From: Bradyrhizobium sp.
GTDB taxonomy: Bacteria > Pseudomonadota > Alphaproteobacteria > Rhizobiales > Xanthobacteraceae
Length of the DNA stretch: 16,453 bases
Assembly: GCA_019243075.1 (NCBI GenBank)
Contig: JAFAUV010000181.1
Coordinates: forward strand, 1 to 16,453
Direction of reading: 5' to 3'
The position numbers and the translations under genes were made by a program. Numbering within the stretch: position 1 is the first letter of the stretch; every line of letters begins with the position of its first letter. Shown here in pieces: positions 1 through 7,911 of the stretch. The notes under the pieces are model-generated. The model searched no databases and was not told the origin of the DNA. It was given only the letters and a program-made list of their open reading frames with translations.

Positions 1-303
1 CGAGGCGAGGCCGAAGATGAGCAAGTTGATCTGATAGGTGAAGCGTCGGCCGAACTTGTCGCCGACGAATCCGGTGATCAGCGAGCCCAACGTCATGCCG
101 ACAAAGGTCAGCGAGATGAATTGCAGGTTCTGCGGCAGGGTGGAGAATTTGCTCTGGATCAGCGAGGCCAGCACGCCGCCGGCGACATAGAGGTCGTAGC
201 CGTCGAAGAACATGCCGGCGCCGACCAGCCAGAAGATGCGGTAGTGAAAGCCTGAGATCGGCAGCCGGTCAAGACGCGCGCCGGCGTTTACTGCGTCGGG
301 CAT
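1..303 (-). CDS. MFS transporter, N-terminal part (runs off window)
   Basis: The first 101 residues of a major facilitator superfamily permease are visible; the rest lies beyond the left edge. A short hydrophilic N-terminus is followed by a first membrane helix (about residues 22-45, containing the FFDGYDLY stretch typical of the aromatic-acid/sugar-acid proton symporter branch). A second helix (about 60-80) ends in the MFS motif A, seen as GDKFGRR. The ATG at 303 is preceded on the minus strand by a good ribosome site (AGGGGG, about 8-9 bases upstream). It lies 62 bases downstream of the aldehyde dehydrogenase stop on the same strand, so it is probably the third gene of a gntR-aldh-mfs operon and likely imports the substrate the operon degrades. 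Substrate not determinable from this fragment. Confidence 0.85.
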   Translation of the reverse strand, partial: MPDAVNAGARLDRLPISGFHYRIFWLVGAGMFFDGYDLYVAGGVLASLIQSKFSTLPQNLQFISLTFVGMTLGSLITGFVGDKFGRRFTYQINLLIFGLAS

Positions 304-365
304 GTGAAGTTTCCCCCTGTGACATTTGCTGGAGCCAGCTTCGCTGGTCGTTCCGGATGTTTCGG

Positions 366-1889
366 CTAGTTCAGCCGCCGCTGTCCCGTCGTGTCGCCGT
401 ACCAGTCGAATGGCGCGTCATGGGTGGCGACCATCACGCTCTTGACATGGAAATGGTCGTCGAAGCTTTCGGTACCGCATTCGCGTCCCACGCCGGAATC
501 GCCGACGCCACCCCAGGGCGAGGCCGGATCGAGCCGGTGATGGTCGTTGATCCAGACGATGCCGGCCTTCACCTGCGCAGCGACGCGATGGGCGCGCGCA
601 ACGTCCCTGGTGCGCACCGCGGCGGCGAGGCCGAACGGCGAATCGTTGGCGAGCCTGAGCGCGTCGGCCTCGTCGGTGAACGGCGTCACCGAGGTGAACG
701 GGCCGAACACTTCCTCCTGGAAGATGCGCATGTCGCTCTTCACATCCGCGAACACCGTCGGTTCGACGAAATAGCCGTTCTCGTGGCCGGGAATTTTCGG
801 GGTGCGGCCGCCCGTGATCAGGCGTGCGCCCTGTTCGCGGCCGACCCCGCAATAGGACATCACGCGATCGCGCTGCCTGGCCGAGATCACCGGCCCGAGC
901 TGGGTGGTGGAATCGGAGGGGTCGCCGATACGGATGGATTCGGCCTTGGCCTTCAGCTTCGCAACGAACTCGTCATAGATCGAAGCCTGCACCAGGTGGC
1001 GCGAGGCGCAGATGCAGGTCTGGCCAGCGCCGATGAAGGCGCCGAAGGCAGCATAGTTGACGGCGCGGTCGATGTCATAGTCGTCGAACACCAGCACGGG
1101 CGTCTTGCCGCCGAGCTCCATGGTCTGGTGGGCGAAAACCTTTGCCGCCGCAGCGCCGGCGATGCGGCCGGCCTCGGTCCCCCCGGTCAAGACCAGCTTG
1201 TCGATGTCGGGATGTTCGGCGAGCATCTTTCCGGCGCTGTGGCCGAGGCCGAGCACGACGTTGAAGACGCCGGGCGGCAGACCTGCGTCGGTGAAAATCC
1301 TTGCCAGCTTCAGGGTCGTCAGCGGCGTGTATTCGGACGGCTTCACCACGGTGACGCAGCCGGACGCCAGCACCGCGGCGAGCGACTTGCACAGGATCAT
1401 CAGGGGATGATTGAACGGCGTGCAGTTGGCGACGATGCCGATCGGCGTGCGCAGCGTGTAATTGAGATAGGAGCCCTCGACCGGGATCACCGCATCGCGC
1501 CGCGATAGCGCAAGGCCGGCGAAATAGCGGAAGAAGTCCGGCAGGCGCGAAAGCTGGGCGCGGGTCTCATTGACCGGACGGCCGTTGTTGAGCGTCTCCA
1601 GCCGGTACAGGGACTCGAGGTTGGCCTCGAATGCGTCGGCGAGCCTGTTCACAAGCTTCGCTCGCGCACGGATGTCCATGCCGCCCCAGGCCCTGCCCTC
1701 GAAAGCCGAACGGGCGCTCTTCATCGCGCGATCGATGTCGGCGGCGGTCGAACTGGGAATGCGCGCGATCACGTCGCCGGTCGCGGGATTGCGGACGTCG
1801 AGCATCTCGCCGCTGCCCGCCTCGATCTCGCAGCCGTCGACGAAATTGCCATGGATTTCGACGTCGATGCTGTTGGCCGGAATATTCAT
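366..1889 (-). CDS. NAD(P)-dependent aldehyde dehydrogenase
   Basis: A full-length (507 aa) aldehyde dehydrogenase superfamily enzyme that oxidises an aldehyde to the carboxylic acid with NAD(P)+. Numbered from the ATG at 1889, the oxyanion-hole Asn is N160 in PFNHPL, the cofactor-binding Lys is K183 in VVKPSEYTP, the general base is E258 in MELGGKTP, and the nucleophile is C292 in GQTCICASR. The spacing E258-C292 (34 residues) matches the family. A GTG at 1898 in the same frame would add three residues and overlap the upstream gntR stop. I prefer the ATG because AAGG lies about 9 bases before it. It sits 5 bases after gntR and is followed by an MFS transporter gene, so it is part of a regulated catabolic operon. 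The exact aldehyde is unknown; betaine-aldehyde, vanillin or phenylacetaldehyde type enzymes are all possible. Confidence 0.93.
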   Translation of the reverse strand: MNIPANSIDVEIHGNFVDGCEIEAGSGEMLDVRNPATGDVIARIPSSTAADIDRAMKSARSAFEGRAWGGMDIRARAKLVNRLADAFEANLESLYRLETLNNGRPVNETRAQLSRLPDFFRYFAGLALSRRDAVIPVEGSYLNYTLRTPIGIVANCTPFNHPLMILCKSLAAVLASGCVTVVKPSEYTPLTTLKLARIFTDAGLPPGVFNVVLGLGHSAGKMLAEHPDIDKLVLTGGTEAGRIAGAAAAKVFAHQTMELGGKTPVLVFDDYDIDRAVNYAAFGAFIGAGQTCICASRHLVQASIYDEFVAKLKAKAESIRIGDPSDSTTQLGPVISARQRDRVMSYCGVGREQGARLITGGRTPKIPGHENGYFVEPTVFADVKSDMRIFQEEVFGPFTSVTPFTDEADALRLANDSPFGLAAAVRTRDVARAHRVAAQVKAGIVWINDHHRLDPASPWGGVGDSGVGRECGTESFDDHFHVKSVMVATHDAPFDWYGDTTGQRRLN

Positions 1890-1894
1890 CTTTC

Positions 1895-2536
1895 TCACCC
1901 TTCGACAATCACGGCGTTGCGCATCAACGCCGGCAACACGCGTTTTTCGGTGGCGCCGATATGCGCTTTGATCAGCCGCGCGGCCGTGCGGCGATCGCGC
2001 TTTTGCATCGCCTCGATCAGCGCGACATGTTCGGCGACCAGTTTCTTGGGGTCATGTCCCCTGAGATTGGCGAGGCTGACCCGCACCAGCCGATCGGCCT
2101 GCCCGATCAGGTCGCACAGCGCGGCGGCCATGCGCCGGTTGCCCGAGGCATGCGCCAGCGCGAAGTGAAAGCCGCGATTATAGGTGATGAAGTCCTCGCG
2201 ATTGCCGGAGAAGCGGCGAAACTTGTCCAGCGCCTTCAGGACCGGATCGCCGGCGTTCTCGATCGCCTCATCCACGCAGGCCGGCTCCAGCGCGAGGCGA
2301 AAGCGCAGGAGGTCGCGCGCATCGCCAACCGAGATCGGATTGACGCGATAACCTTGGCGCGGCTGCACGGTCACGAGATGCTCGCGTTCGAGCCGCAGCA
2401 GCGCCTCGCGCACCGGCTGCCGGCTCACCGCATAGCGCAGGGCCAGCTCCTGCTCCCGCACATCAGCGCCGGGAGCTAGCCGGCATGCCAGTATATCAGA
2501 TCGCAGCATGCCATAGATATTTTCCCGGAGAAGCAT
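1895..2536 (-). CDS. GntR-family transcriptional regulator (FCD subfamily)
   Basis: A 213-residue regulator from the ATG at 2536. An N-terminal winged helix-turn-helix (about residues 1-65) shows the GntR pattern with the ELALRYAVSRQPVREALLRLE recognition region. The C-terminal all-helical FCD ligand domain (about 80-205) carries RFRLALEPACVDEA and later His residues of the metal-binding type. An upstream in-frame ATG at 2674 would add 46 residues without homology and would overlap the divergent hydrolase start and the promoter region, so I rejected it. The stop overlaps a possible GTG start of the aldehyde dehydrogenase, indicating translational coupling. FCD regulators usually repress catabolic operons until a small carboxylate effector binds. 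This one probably controls its own operon through the inverted repeat at 2570-2602. Confidence 0.9.
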   Translation of the reverse strand: MLLRENIYGMLRSDILACRLAPGADVREQELALRYAVSRQPVREALLRLEREHLVTVQPRQGYRVNPISVGDARDLLRFRLALEPACVDEAIENAGDPVLKALDKFRRFSGNREDFITYNRGFHFALAHASGNRRMAAALCDLIGQADRLVRVSLANLRGHDPKKLVAEHVALIEAMQKRDRRTAARLIKAHIGATEKRVLPALMRNAVIVEG

Positions 2537-2563
2537 GGGGTTTTCCCGCCGAATTCTCTGGCT

Positions 2564-2602
2564 ATTGTTGCCTTTGTGAAATATCAGGTCAAGTGCAAAG
2601 GC
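2564..2602 (-). promoter_or_regulatory. Candidate gntR promoter with overlapping inverted-repeat operator
   Basis: On the minus strand a -35 like TTGACC (plus 2587-2592) is separated by 17 bases from a -10 like AACAAT (plus 2564-2569), pointing at gntR. Perfect 7-base arms GCCTTTG (2570-2576) and CAAAGGC (2596-2602) flank the region with a 19-base spacer, so they bracket the spacer and the -35. The geometry fits autorepression by the GntR protein, but GntR/FCD operators are usually shorter and more compact, so operator status is inference. Confidence 0.45.
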
Positions 2603-2672
2603 CCAAAGTGTGCATTTGATCTGTCCATTCGGGGGCAAGCAGCCTTCGCCGGCATCTGAAAGGGGAGCGGCC

Positions 2673-3464
2673 ATGCAGAGGCTCTATGCCGACGGCAATG
2701 TCGGCGCGGCGGAAGTCGGCTGCGGCCCGCCCTTGTTCCTGTTCCACTCGCTCCTGTCGGATCGCGCGAGTTTCGATGCCATCGCGCCGCAGCTGTCGCG
2801 ATCGTTTCGCGTCATCGTCCCGGAATTGCCGGGCTTCGGCCGCTCGCAGGCGGTCCATGGTGGGCTCGCCGCCGTCGCCGACCGCATGGCGGAAGCGGTG
2901 CGGGAAGCCTCAGGCGGACAGCCGCCGATCGTGCTGGGCAACGGTTATGGCGGTTTTGTCGCGCTGCTGATGGCGATCCGCCATGGCGCCATCGCTTCAC
3001 GATTTATCTTCGCCGATTGCGGCGCGGCCTTCTCCGAGCCCGGGCGCGAAGCCTTTCGCAACATGGCGGCGGCTTCGAGGACCAAGGGGCTCGCGGCGAT
3101 CTCGGATATCGCGATGCGGCGGCTGTTCGCGGCGGAGTTCCAGGCGCAGCATCCGGATCTGATGGCGGAGCGCCGCGCGGCGTTTTTGAAAACGAATGAA
3201 GACGTGTTCCGCGAGGCCTGCGGCCAGCTCGCCGCGCTCGACCTGCGGCCCGAGTTGAGCCGGGTGAAAGTGCCGGCATTGGTCGTCGTCGGTGAACAGG
3301 ACGAAGCCACCCCGCCGCCGATGTCGCTCGAGCTCGCTGCTCTGCTGCCCGATGCGCGGCTGAAGATCATTCCGGGCTGCGCGCATGTCCCGCAATTGCA
3401 GGCGCCGCAGGTTTTCCTGGAGACGATCGCCGATTTCCTGCGCGCCGCGCAGACGGCTGGCTAA
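2673..3464 (+). CDS. Alpha/beta-hydrolase fold protein with Gly at the nucleophile position
   Basis: A 263-residue alpha/beta-hydrolase fold protein, closest in pattern to 3-oxoadipate enol-lactonase and meta-cleavage-product hydrolases. The start is the ATG at 2673, which has GGGGAG just upstream; the earlier in-frame ATG at 2610 adds an unrelated N-terminus. Visible elements are the oxyanion loop FHSLLSD (24-30), the strand and turn VPELPGFGRS (49-58), the nucleophile elbow, the acid D210 in GEQDEATP and the base H238 in GCAHVP. The elbow reads G89-N90-G91-Y92-G93, so the Ser/Cys/Asp expected at position 91 is Gly (codon GGT at 2943-2945). The fold, acid and His are kept, hence either a non-hydrolytic fold member, an unusual mechanism, or a recently inactivated enzyme. 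Divergent from gntR and tail-to-tail with the SDR gene. Confidence 0.85.
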   Translation: MQRLYADGNVGAAEVGCGPPLFLFHSLLSDRASFDAIAPQLSRSFRVIVPELPGFGRSQAVHGGLAAVADRMAEAVREASGGQPPIVLGNGYGGFVALLMAIRHGAIASRFIFADCGAAFSEPGREAFRNMAAASRTKGLAAISDIAMRRLFAAEFQAQHPDLMAERRAAFLKTNEDVFREACGQLAALDLRPELSRVKVPALVVVGEQDEATPPPMSLELAALLPDARLKIIPGCAHVPQLQAPQVFLETIADFLRAAQTAG

Positions 3465-4231
3465 GCCGCGCAGTAGCCGCCATCGACGAGATGCACGGCG
3501 CCGGTCATGAAGGAAGCCTTGTCCGAGCACATCCAGACCACGGCTTCCGCAATCTCGTCCGCGCGGCCGAGCCGCCGCACCGGCACCTTGGCCATGATCT
3601 CATCATGGCGCGTCTTCATCATCTCGTCGGTCATCGGCGTCTGGATGTAACCGGGATTGACGCAGTTCACCCTGATGCCATCCGAAGCGTATTCGATGGC
3701 CGCGGTCTTGGTGAGGCCGACGACGCCGTGCTTGGCGGCGACATAATGCCCCGACGTGGCAAGCCCGATCAGCCCGGCGATCGAGGAGGTGTTGACGATG
3801 GCGCCGCCGCCGCCCTGGGCCAGCATTTGCGTGATCTCATGCTTCAGGCAGAGGAACACGCCCATCAGATTGACCGCGAACATTTTGGCCACGGATGATT
3901 GGGCGAGCTCGTGCAGACGCTGACCGGTCGGTCCGACGGCCCGCCCGGAAACGCCGGCGTTGTTGAAGGCGCAGTCGATACGGCCGAAGGCCGCGACCGT
4001 GCGCGCCACCATGTTCGCCACGTCGGTTTCCTCGGCGACGTCGCCAGTGATCGCGATTCCCTGGCCGCCGGCGGAATTGATCAAGGCAACGGTGGCCTCG
4101 ATGCCTTCCTGCGACAGATCGGCGACGGCCACGCGTGCTCCCTCTCTCGCCATTGCCGCGGCGGTTGCACGCCCGATGCCGGACCCGCCGCCGGTCACCA
4201 ATACGACCTTGCCCTCCAGCATCCTCGACAT
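3461..4231 (-). CDS. SDR-family NAD-dependent dehydrogenase
   Basis: A 256-residue classical short-chain dehydrogenase/reductase. The Rossmann motif TGGGSGIG is at 13-20, D38 after the second strand favours NAD(H), and NNAG is at 90-93. The catalytic tetrad is N121, S150, Y163 and K167 (YVAAK), followed by the PG motif at 193-194 and a C-terminal GGYCAA. The ATG at 4231 is chosen because AGGGAGG lies five bases upstream; the longer frame to 4282 adds a charged tail without homology. The last base of its stop overlaps the stop of the hydrolase gene on the other strand. Its role is oxidation of a hydroxyl or reduction of a ketone in the neighbouring catabolic cluster; the substrate cannot be told. 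Confidence 0.93.
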   Translation of the reverse strand: MSRMLEGKVVLVTGGGSGIGRATAAAMAREGARVAVADLSQEGIEATVALINSAGGQGIAITGDVAEETDVANMVARTVAAFGRIDCAFNNAGVSGRAVGPTGQRLHELAQSSVAKMFAVNLMGVFLCLKHEITQMLAQGGGGAIVNTSSIAGLIGLATSGHYVAAKHGVVGLTKTAAIEYASDGIRVNCVNPGYIQTPMTDEMMKTRHDEIMAKVPVRRLGRADEIAEAVVWMCSDKASFMTGAVHLVDGGYCAA

Positions 4232-4353
4232 GAAGACCTCCCTGTGCCTGCGATCGCCCATCTTGCGCGGGCGATCGGTCATTTCGGCGGAAATTCAAGT
4301 CGAGATCAAGCCGGGCCGGTGCATCCCTGATGCCCAGGACGAATGGAGGAGCG

Positions 4354-4395
4354 GCTTCGTAGCCGGGGTGAGCGGAGCGATGGCCGGGGAAATCA
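4354..4395. repeat. Possible dispersed palindrome-like intergenic repeat
   Basis: The intergenic stretch 4232-4449 has no convincing gene. Within it, a sequence starting GTAGCCGGGGTGAGCGGAGC followed by a second CCGGGG resembles the dispersed GTAGCCCGGATGAGCG-type elements that I remember as frequent between genes in Bradyrhizobium and Rhodopseudomonas. Only one copy is in the window, so repetition cannot be shown here. Confidence 0.3.
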
Positions 4396-4449
4396 TCCGC
4401 TCATATCGCCGCGCTCATGCGGGCTGCGGCGAAGCTGGAGCGAGCGGCG

Positions 4450-4644
4450 CTAGATCAGCCAGAGCGCCAGCCAGACGGTCGCCCACAGGGCGCCTGCGAG
4501 GATGGCGACCGCGGCCGCCGCGGCCGCGAACACGCCAAGCAAGGCGGCGGGCGGGACGGTGACCACCGCAGCAGTGCGGCCCGCGTGGTCGGGAATATGG
4601 CCGCGGAAGATCGAGAACATCATTTCAATGAGAGTGAGGCCCAT
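4450..4644 (-). CDS. Small hydrophobic protein, possible inner-membrane peptide
   Basis: A 64-residue open frame with ATG at 4644 and GGAG about eight bases upstream on the minus strand. Residues 1-23 are mixed (MGLTLIEMMF then a basic, His-containing stretch). Residues 24-64 are almost entirely hydrophobic and Ala-rich with three late Trp/Leu residues, consistent with one or two transmembrane helices ending at the C-terminus. I do not recognise a family. It lies between the SDR and the histidine kinase on the same strand as both, separated by more than 150 bases on each side, so it is probably its own transcript. Ala-rich composition in high-GC DNA can arise by chance, so its reality is uncertain. 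Confidence 0.45.
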   Translation of the reverse strand: MGLTLIEMMFSIFRGHIPDHAGRTAAVVTVPPAALLGVFAAAAAAVAILAGALWATVWLALWLI

Positions 4645-4742
4645 CGCACCGGCTCCGATTCGTCGTTGGCTTTCCAGGCATCATGACCCGAAAGCGGGAA
4701 CGACACCTTGCGCGCGTGCAAATTGTCCCCCGACAAAACCGG

Positions 4743-4770
4743 TTCCCGCAAGCCCGGTTGATTGCGGGAA
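4743..4770 (-). terminator. Candidate terminator after the histidine kinase gene
   Basis: Perfect 9-base arms TTCCCGCAA and TTGCGGGAA with a 10-base loop lie 31 bases beyond the kinase stop. Reading on the minus strand, the hairpin is followed by CCGGTTTTG, a short displaced T run. It could be a rho-independent terminator or an intergenic palindromic element; the T run is weak. Confidence 0.45.
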
Positions 4771-4800
4771 AAGTACGCGCCTGAAGCAGGCCGGAATTTC

Positions 4801-7800
4801 TCAGCTCCGCGCCAGCGCCCGCGAGAACACCACCTCGACCAGCGTGCCGCTGTGGGGCGCGCTCTTGAGGTTGAAGCGGGCGCGGTTGGCCTCGACCAGC
4901 GCCTTGGTCAGCGACAGGCTGACGCCCGCCGCTTCGGAGGCCTGATCCGACGGCGGCGGGGTGCGGAATGGGTCCAAGGCGGCTGCGACTTCGTTGTCGT
5001 TGAGCCCGGAGCCGGTATCGCGCACCCGCAGCACCACCTCGCCGACATCCGACAGCGCGGTCGAGACGATGACCTGGCCGGCGGGGTTGGCGAGATGGAT
5101 CGAGTTGCCGATCAGGTTCATGGTGATCTGGCGCAGCGCGCGGCCGTCGGCGACGACCGGCGGCAGCGCATGTGCCAGCGAGGTGCGGATGATGATGCGC
5201 TCGCGGTTGGCCTGCGGCTGCATCATGGCGACGCAGCTCTCCACCATCTCGTTGAGGTTCTGGTCGGTGAAGGCAAGATCGAGCTTGCCGGTCTCGATGC
5301 GCGACAATTCGGCAAGATCGTTGATGATGGCGATCACCCGCTCGCCGCAACCGCGGATGTCCTTCATGTATTCGAGATAGCGCTCGTTGCCGAGCGCGCC
5401 GAAACGCTCGGCGATCATCACCTCGGCGAAGCCGATGATGGCATTGAGCGGCGTGCGCACATCATGGCTGATGCGAGCGAGCATGTCGGCCTTGGCATCG
5501 GCCGCGCGCTCGGCAAGCCGCCGCGCCTGCTGCAACTCGCCCTCGCCCTTCCTGGTCTGCGAGAGATCGCGGAACACCGCGAAGAAGTTCGGACCATCGG
5601 AGCGCGTGCGCCCGATGGTCGTCGACAGCGGGATGAGGCCGCCCCCGGCGACGCGGCCGAGCACGTCGCGGCCATGGTCGAGCAGGCTGGCAACCCCGGC
5701 GCTCTCGACGCTTGCGAGATATTCGGCGATCGCGTGCTGGCTTTCCGGCGCGAACAGGTCGACCAGTTGCTGCCGCAGCAACTCCGAACCGTCATAGCCG
5801 AACAGTGCCTCGGCGCTGCGGTTGCAGGCGTGGATGCGGCCGGTGGCATCGAACATCACGATGCCTTCGGCCGTGGTGTCGAGAATGGCGGCGAGATCCT
5901 CGGCGTTGGGATGGCCGGCCGCGGGCGCCAAGGCGACGACCGGTTCCGGTGCGGGCGGACGTGCGGGCGGCTCGGCCGGTGGCGCGCCGGGCATCGGCGT
6001 GAACATCAAGGCCAGTGCCGACTCGCCGTCCCACTCGATGGTGTAGAGCCGGCCTTCGGTGGCAGGGGCCCCCTCATGTGCAGCGATCGTCACCGGCGTG
6101 CCGGTTTCCGATGTGCTGCTTCTCTGCGACACGCCGGCCTCGACATCGAGCGCATCGACGCCGCCGGCCTGCTCCAGCGCATGCAGGCTGTCATAGCCGA
6201 TGCGCTGCAGAAAGGCCGCGTTGGCGTAGAGCAGACGGTCCAGCCGGTAGATCAAGACACCCGTCGGCAACAGATCGAGCAGGGTGCGGTCGCGCCGGGT
6301 TTCGCCGCGCGCCGGCGGCTCGGCCGCGGTCAGCCATTCGGGGCCGGCCGTAGGTTGGCGCGGCGGTTCGGCGGCAGGCTGGGCGGCCGGCGGCTCGGTC
6401 ATCTCGCTCGTCACCACAGCCTCAGGCGTGGCTTGAGTGTCGCGATCGAGCCGGGCCGACAATTGACGCGCCAGCTCGTTGAAGGCCTGGTTCTCGCCGG
6501 CTGACAGCACCGGCGATTTTGCTTCGCCGAGCGGGCGGAATGGCACCACATTTGCACCCCTCGCCGCCGGCTGATCCGGATCGGTCGATGGTGAATTTTC
6601 ATCGCCGATCGAAGCAACGGGTCCGGGAAGCTCGGAGGGCATCAGATCGGCCGCAACGGGCGGATGTAGGGCGGCAGCGCGCTCCGGTTCGCTCGCAGCA
6701 ATGTCGGCGGCCGGGGCTGACGGCTTCGCCTCCTCGGGCGCGATGTCGAAGAACGGCTCGGCTCGCCGAAATTCGGCGAGATGTTCCAGGCTGTCGAGAT
6801 CGCGGCAGACACCGAAACCGCGATAGCCGGTGAAGGTGCGGTCCTGATCGAATACCGGCAGCGCGGAAAGCTCGACGGGGAGCCTTCCGCCGCCGTCGAC
6901 GGGCCAGTACAGCGTGATGCCGCTCCAGGTCTCGCGGGTTTGGATCGCCTCCCACACCCGCCCGGCCGGGTCGAGGCCGAAGGCCTGCGCGATCTCGCGC
7001 CAGGGCCGGCCGAAGCCGGCGGCGGTGCGCGGGCCGATCAGATGCGTGAACTCGTCGGAGCCGAGCGCGAAGCGGCCTTCTTCATCCATCTGCCAGGTGA
7101 AGCGCAGCGGGTGGCGCCGCGGCGGCTGTGAGGTCTCTAGCTGCGGCATCTGTCGTGTCGTCTCCGCTTCGGCGAGTGCAGTCTCGTTGCTGTGGATAGG
7201 TTCGGTTACCGGCGCAGCCTCGCGCGCCGCCGCCTCGGGCGCTTCGGGCACGGGCGTGGCTGCGACGATGCGCGGCGTGATCAGCGCGACAAGTCCGGTA
7301 TCGGCGCCAACGCCGACGCGCTGCATCACCAGGTCTCCGGCCGCGGTGGACAGCTCGACCCGGCCGCGCTCCAGCGCGTGGTGGCGCGCGGCATTGAGGT
7401 CGGCTTCGGCGATGGTGCCGAGCAGCGGACGCGCGGCGCTGCTCTCGCCAGCGAGGCTGCCGTCCGGCGTAAAGGCGGCCACCGCCTGCTCCTGGCCCTC
7501 GGCCAGGCGCCGCAGCCGCTCGTCGAGCGGCATGGTGCGCGGAAAGGTCTCGATCGCCTGGACCAGGATGCCGTGGCTGCCGTCCGCGAAATCAAGCCGC
7601 GCGCAGCCGCAGGTCATCAGCATGCCCGGGCGTGCGCCAAAGCCGCGCAGCCGCTCCAGCCGCGCCGTGCCGGACAGCGGCAGTCGATTGGCGAGCTGGG
7701 CGACCTGGCGCCGATGCCGATCGGCCGGACCGAAGGTTTTGCGCGCGAGCGCTGCGGCGTCCGTGGCTCCGAACAGCACCGCGCCCGCAGCGTTGGTCCA

Positions 7801-7911
7801 GAGGATGTGCGTGCCGTCGCTCGACCACAGCCAGGCCGGCTGTGCGCTCGTCGCATGGGGCGCCAGTCGCGGATCGAACATCGCCAGCAACTGGAATTCC
7901 GGGTTGGTCAT
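4801..7911 (-). CDS. Soluble multi-PAS sensor histidine kinase, PdhS-like
   Basis: A 1036-residue histidine kinase with no transmembrane segment, hence cytoplasmic. PAS-like regions are at about 25-120, 268-375, 540-640 and 670-785, joined by Ala/Pro/Glu-rich linkers (about 215-265, 390-530). A coiled linker (787-810) leads to the H-box with H816 in ISHDVRTPLNAIIGF. The N-box Asn is N936 (NLIGNS) and the G1 box is D965-T-G-S-G969. The second glycine-rich box is degenerate (GVSLSLTKAL, about 996-1005). Length, lack of membrane segments and H-box sequence resemble PdhS, the PleC/DivJ-type kinase that acts on the cell-cycle regulator DivK in Brucella and relatives; that identity is inference. 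No response regulator gene is adjacent. The upstream SD is weak; an alternative ATG is residue 11. Confidence 0.88.
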   Translation of the reverse strand: MTNPEFQLLAMFDPRLAPHATSAQPAWLWSSDGTHILWTNAAGAVLFGATDAAALARKTFGPADRHRRQVAQLANRLPLSGTARLERLRGFGARPGMLMTCGCARLDFADGSHGILVQAIETFPRTMPLDERLRRLAEGQEQAVAAFTPDGSLAGESSAARPLLGTIAEADLNAARHHALERGRVELSTAAGDLVMQRVGVGADTGLVALITPRIVAATPVPEAPEAAAREAAPVTEPIHSNETALAEAETTRQMPQLETSQPPRRHPLRFTWQMDEEGRFALGSDEFTHLIGPRTAAGFGRPWREIAQAFGLDPAGRVWEAIQTRETWSGITLYWPVDGGGRLPVELSALPVFDQDRTFTGYRGFGVCRDLDSLEHLAEFRRAEPFFDIAPEEAKPSAPAADIAASEPERAAALHPPVAADLMPSELPGPVASIGDENSPSTDPDQPAARGANVVPFRPLGEAKSPVLSAGENQAFNELARQLSARLDRDTQATPEAVVTSEMTEPPAAQPAAEPPRQPTAGPEWLTAAEPPARGETRRDRTLLDLLPTGVLIYRLDRLLYANAAFLQRIGYDSLHALEQAGGVDALDVEAGVSQRSSTSETGTPVTIAAHEGAPATEGRLYTIEWDGESALALMFTPMPGAPPAEPPARPPAPEPVVALAPAAGHPNAEDLAAILDTTAEGIVMFDATGRIHACNRSAEALFGYDGSELLRQQLVDLFAPESQHAIAEYLASVESAGVASLLDHGRDVLGRVAGGGLIPLSTTIGRTRSDGPNFFAVFRDLSQTRKGEGELQQARRLAERAADAKADMLARISHDVRTPLNAIIGFAEVMIAERFGALGNERYLEYMKDIRGCGERVIAIINDLAELSRIETGKLDLAFTDQNLNEMVESCVAMMQPQANRERIIIRTSLAHALPPVVADGRALRQITMNLIGNSIHLANPAGQVIVSTALSDVGEVVLRVRDTGSGLNDNEVAAALDPFRTPPPSDQASEAAGVSLSLTKALVEANRARFNLKSAPHSGTLVEVVFSRALARS

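Noticed and set aside
357..1508. 383-codon plus-strand frame opposite the aldehyde dehydrogenase
   Set aside because: Antisense shadow of a gene with all catalytic residues; no ribosome site or family features.
4762..6504. 580-codon plus-strand open frame antisense to the histidine kinase
   Set aside because: Rich in Arg/Gly/His with no domain pattern; it is the complement of a well-supported kinase frame in high-GC DNA, where such long shadows are expected.
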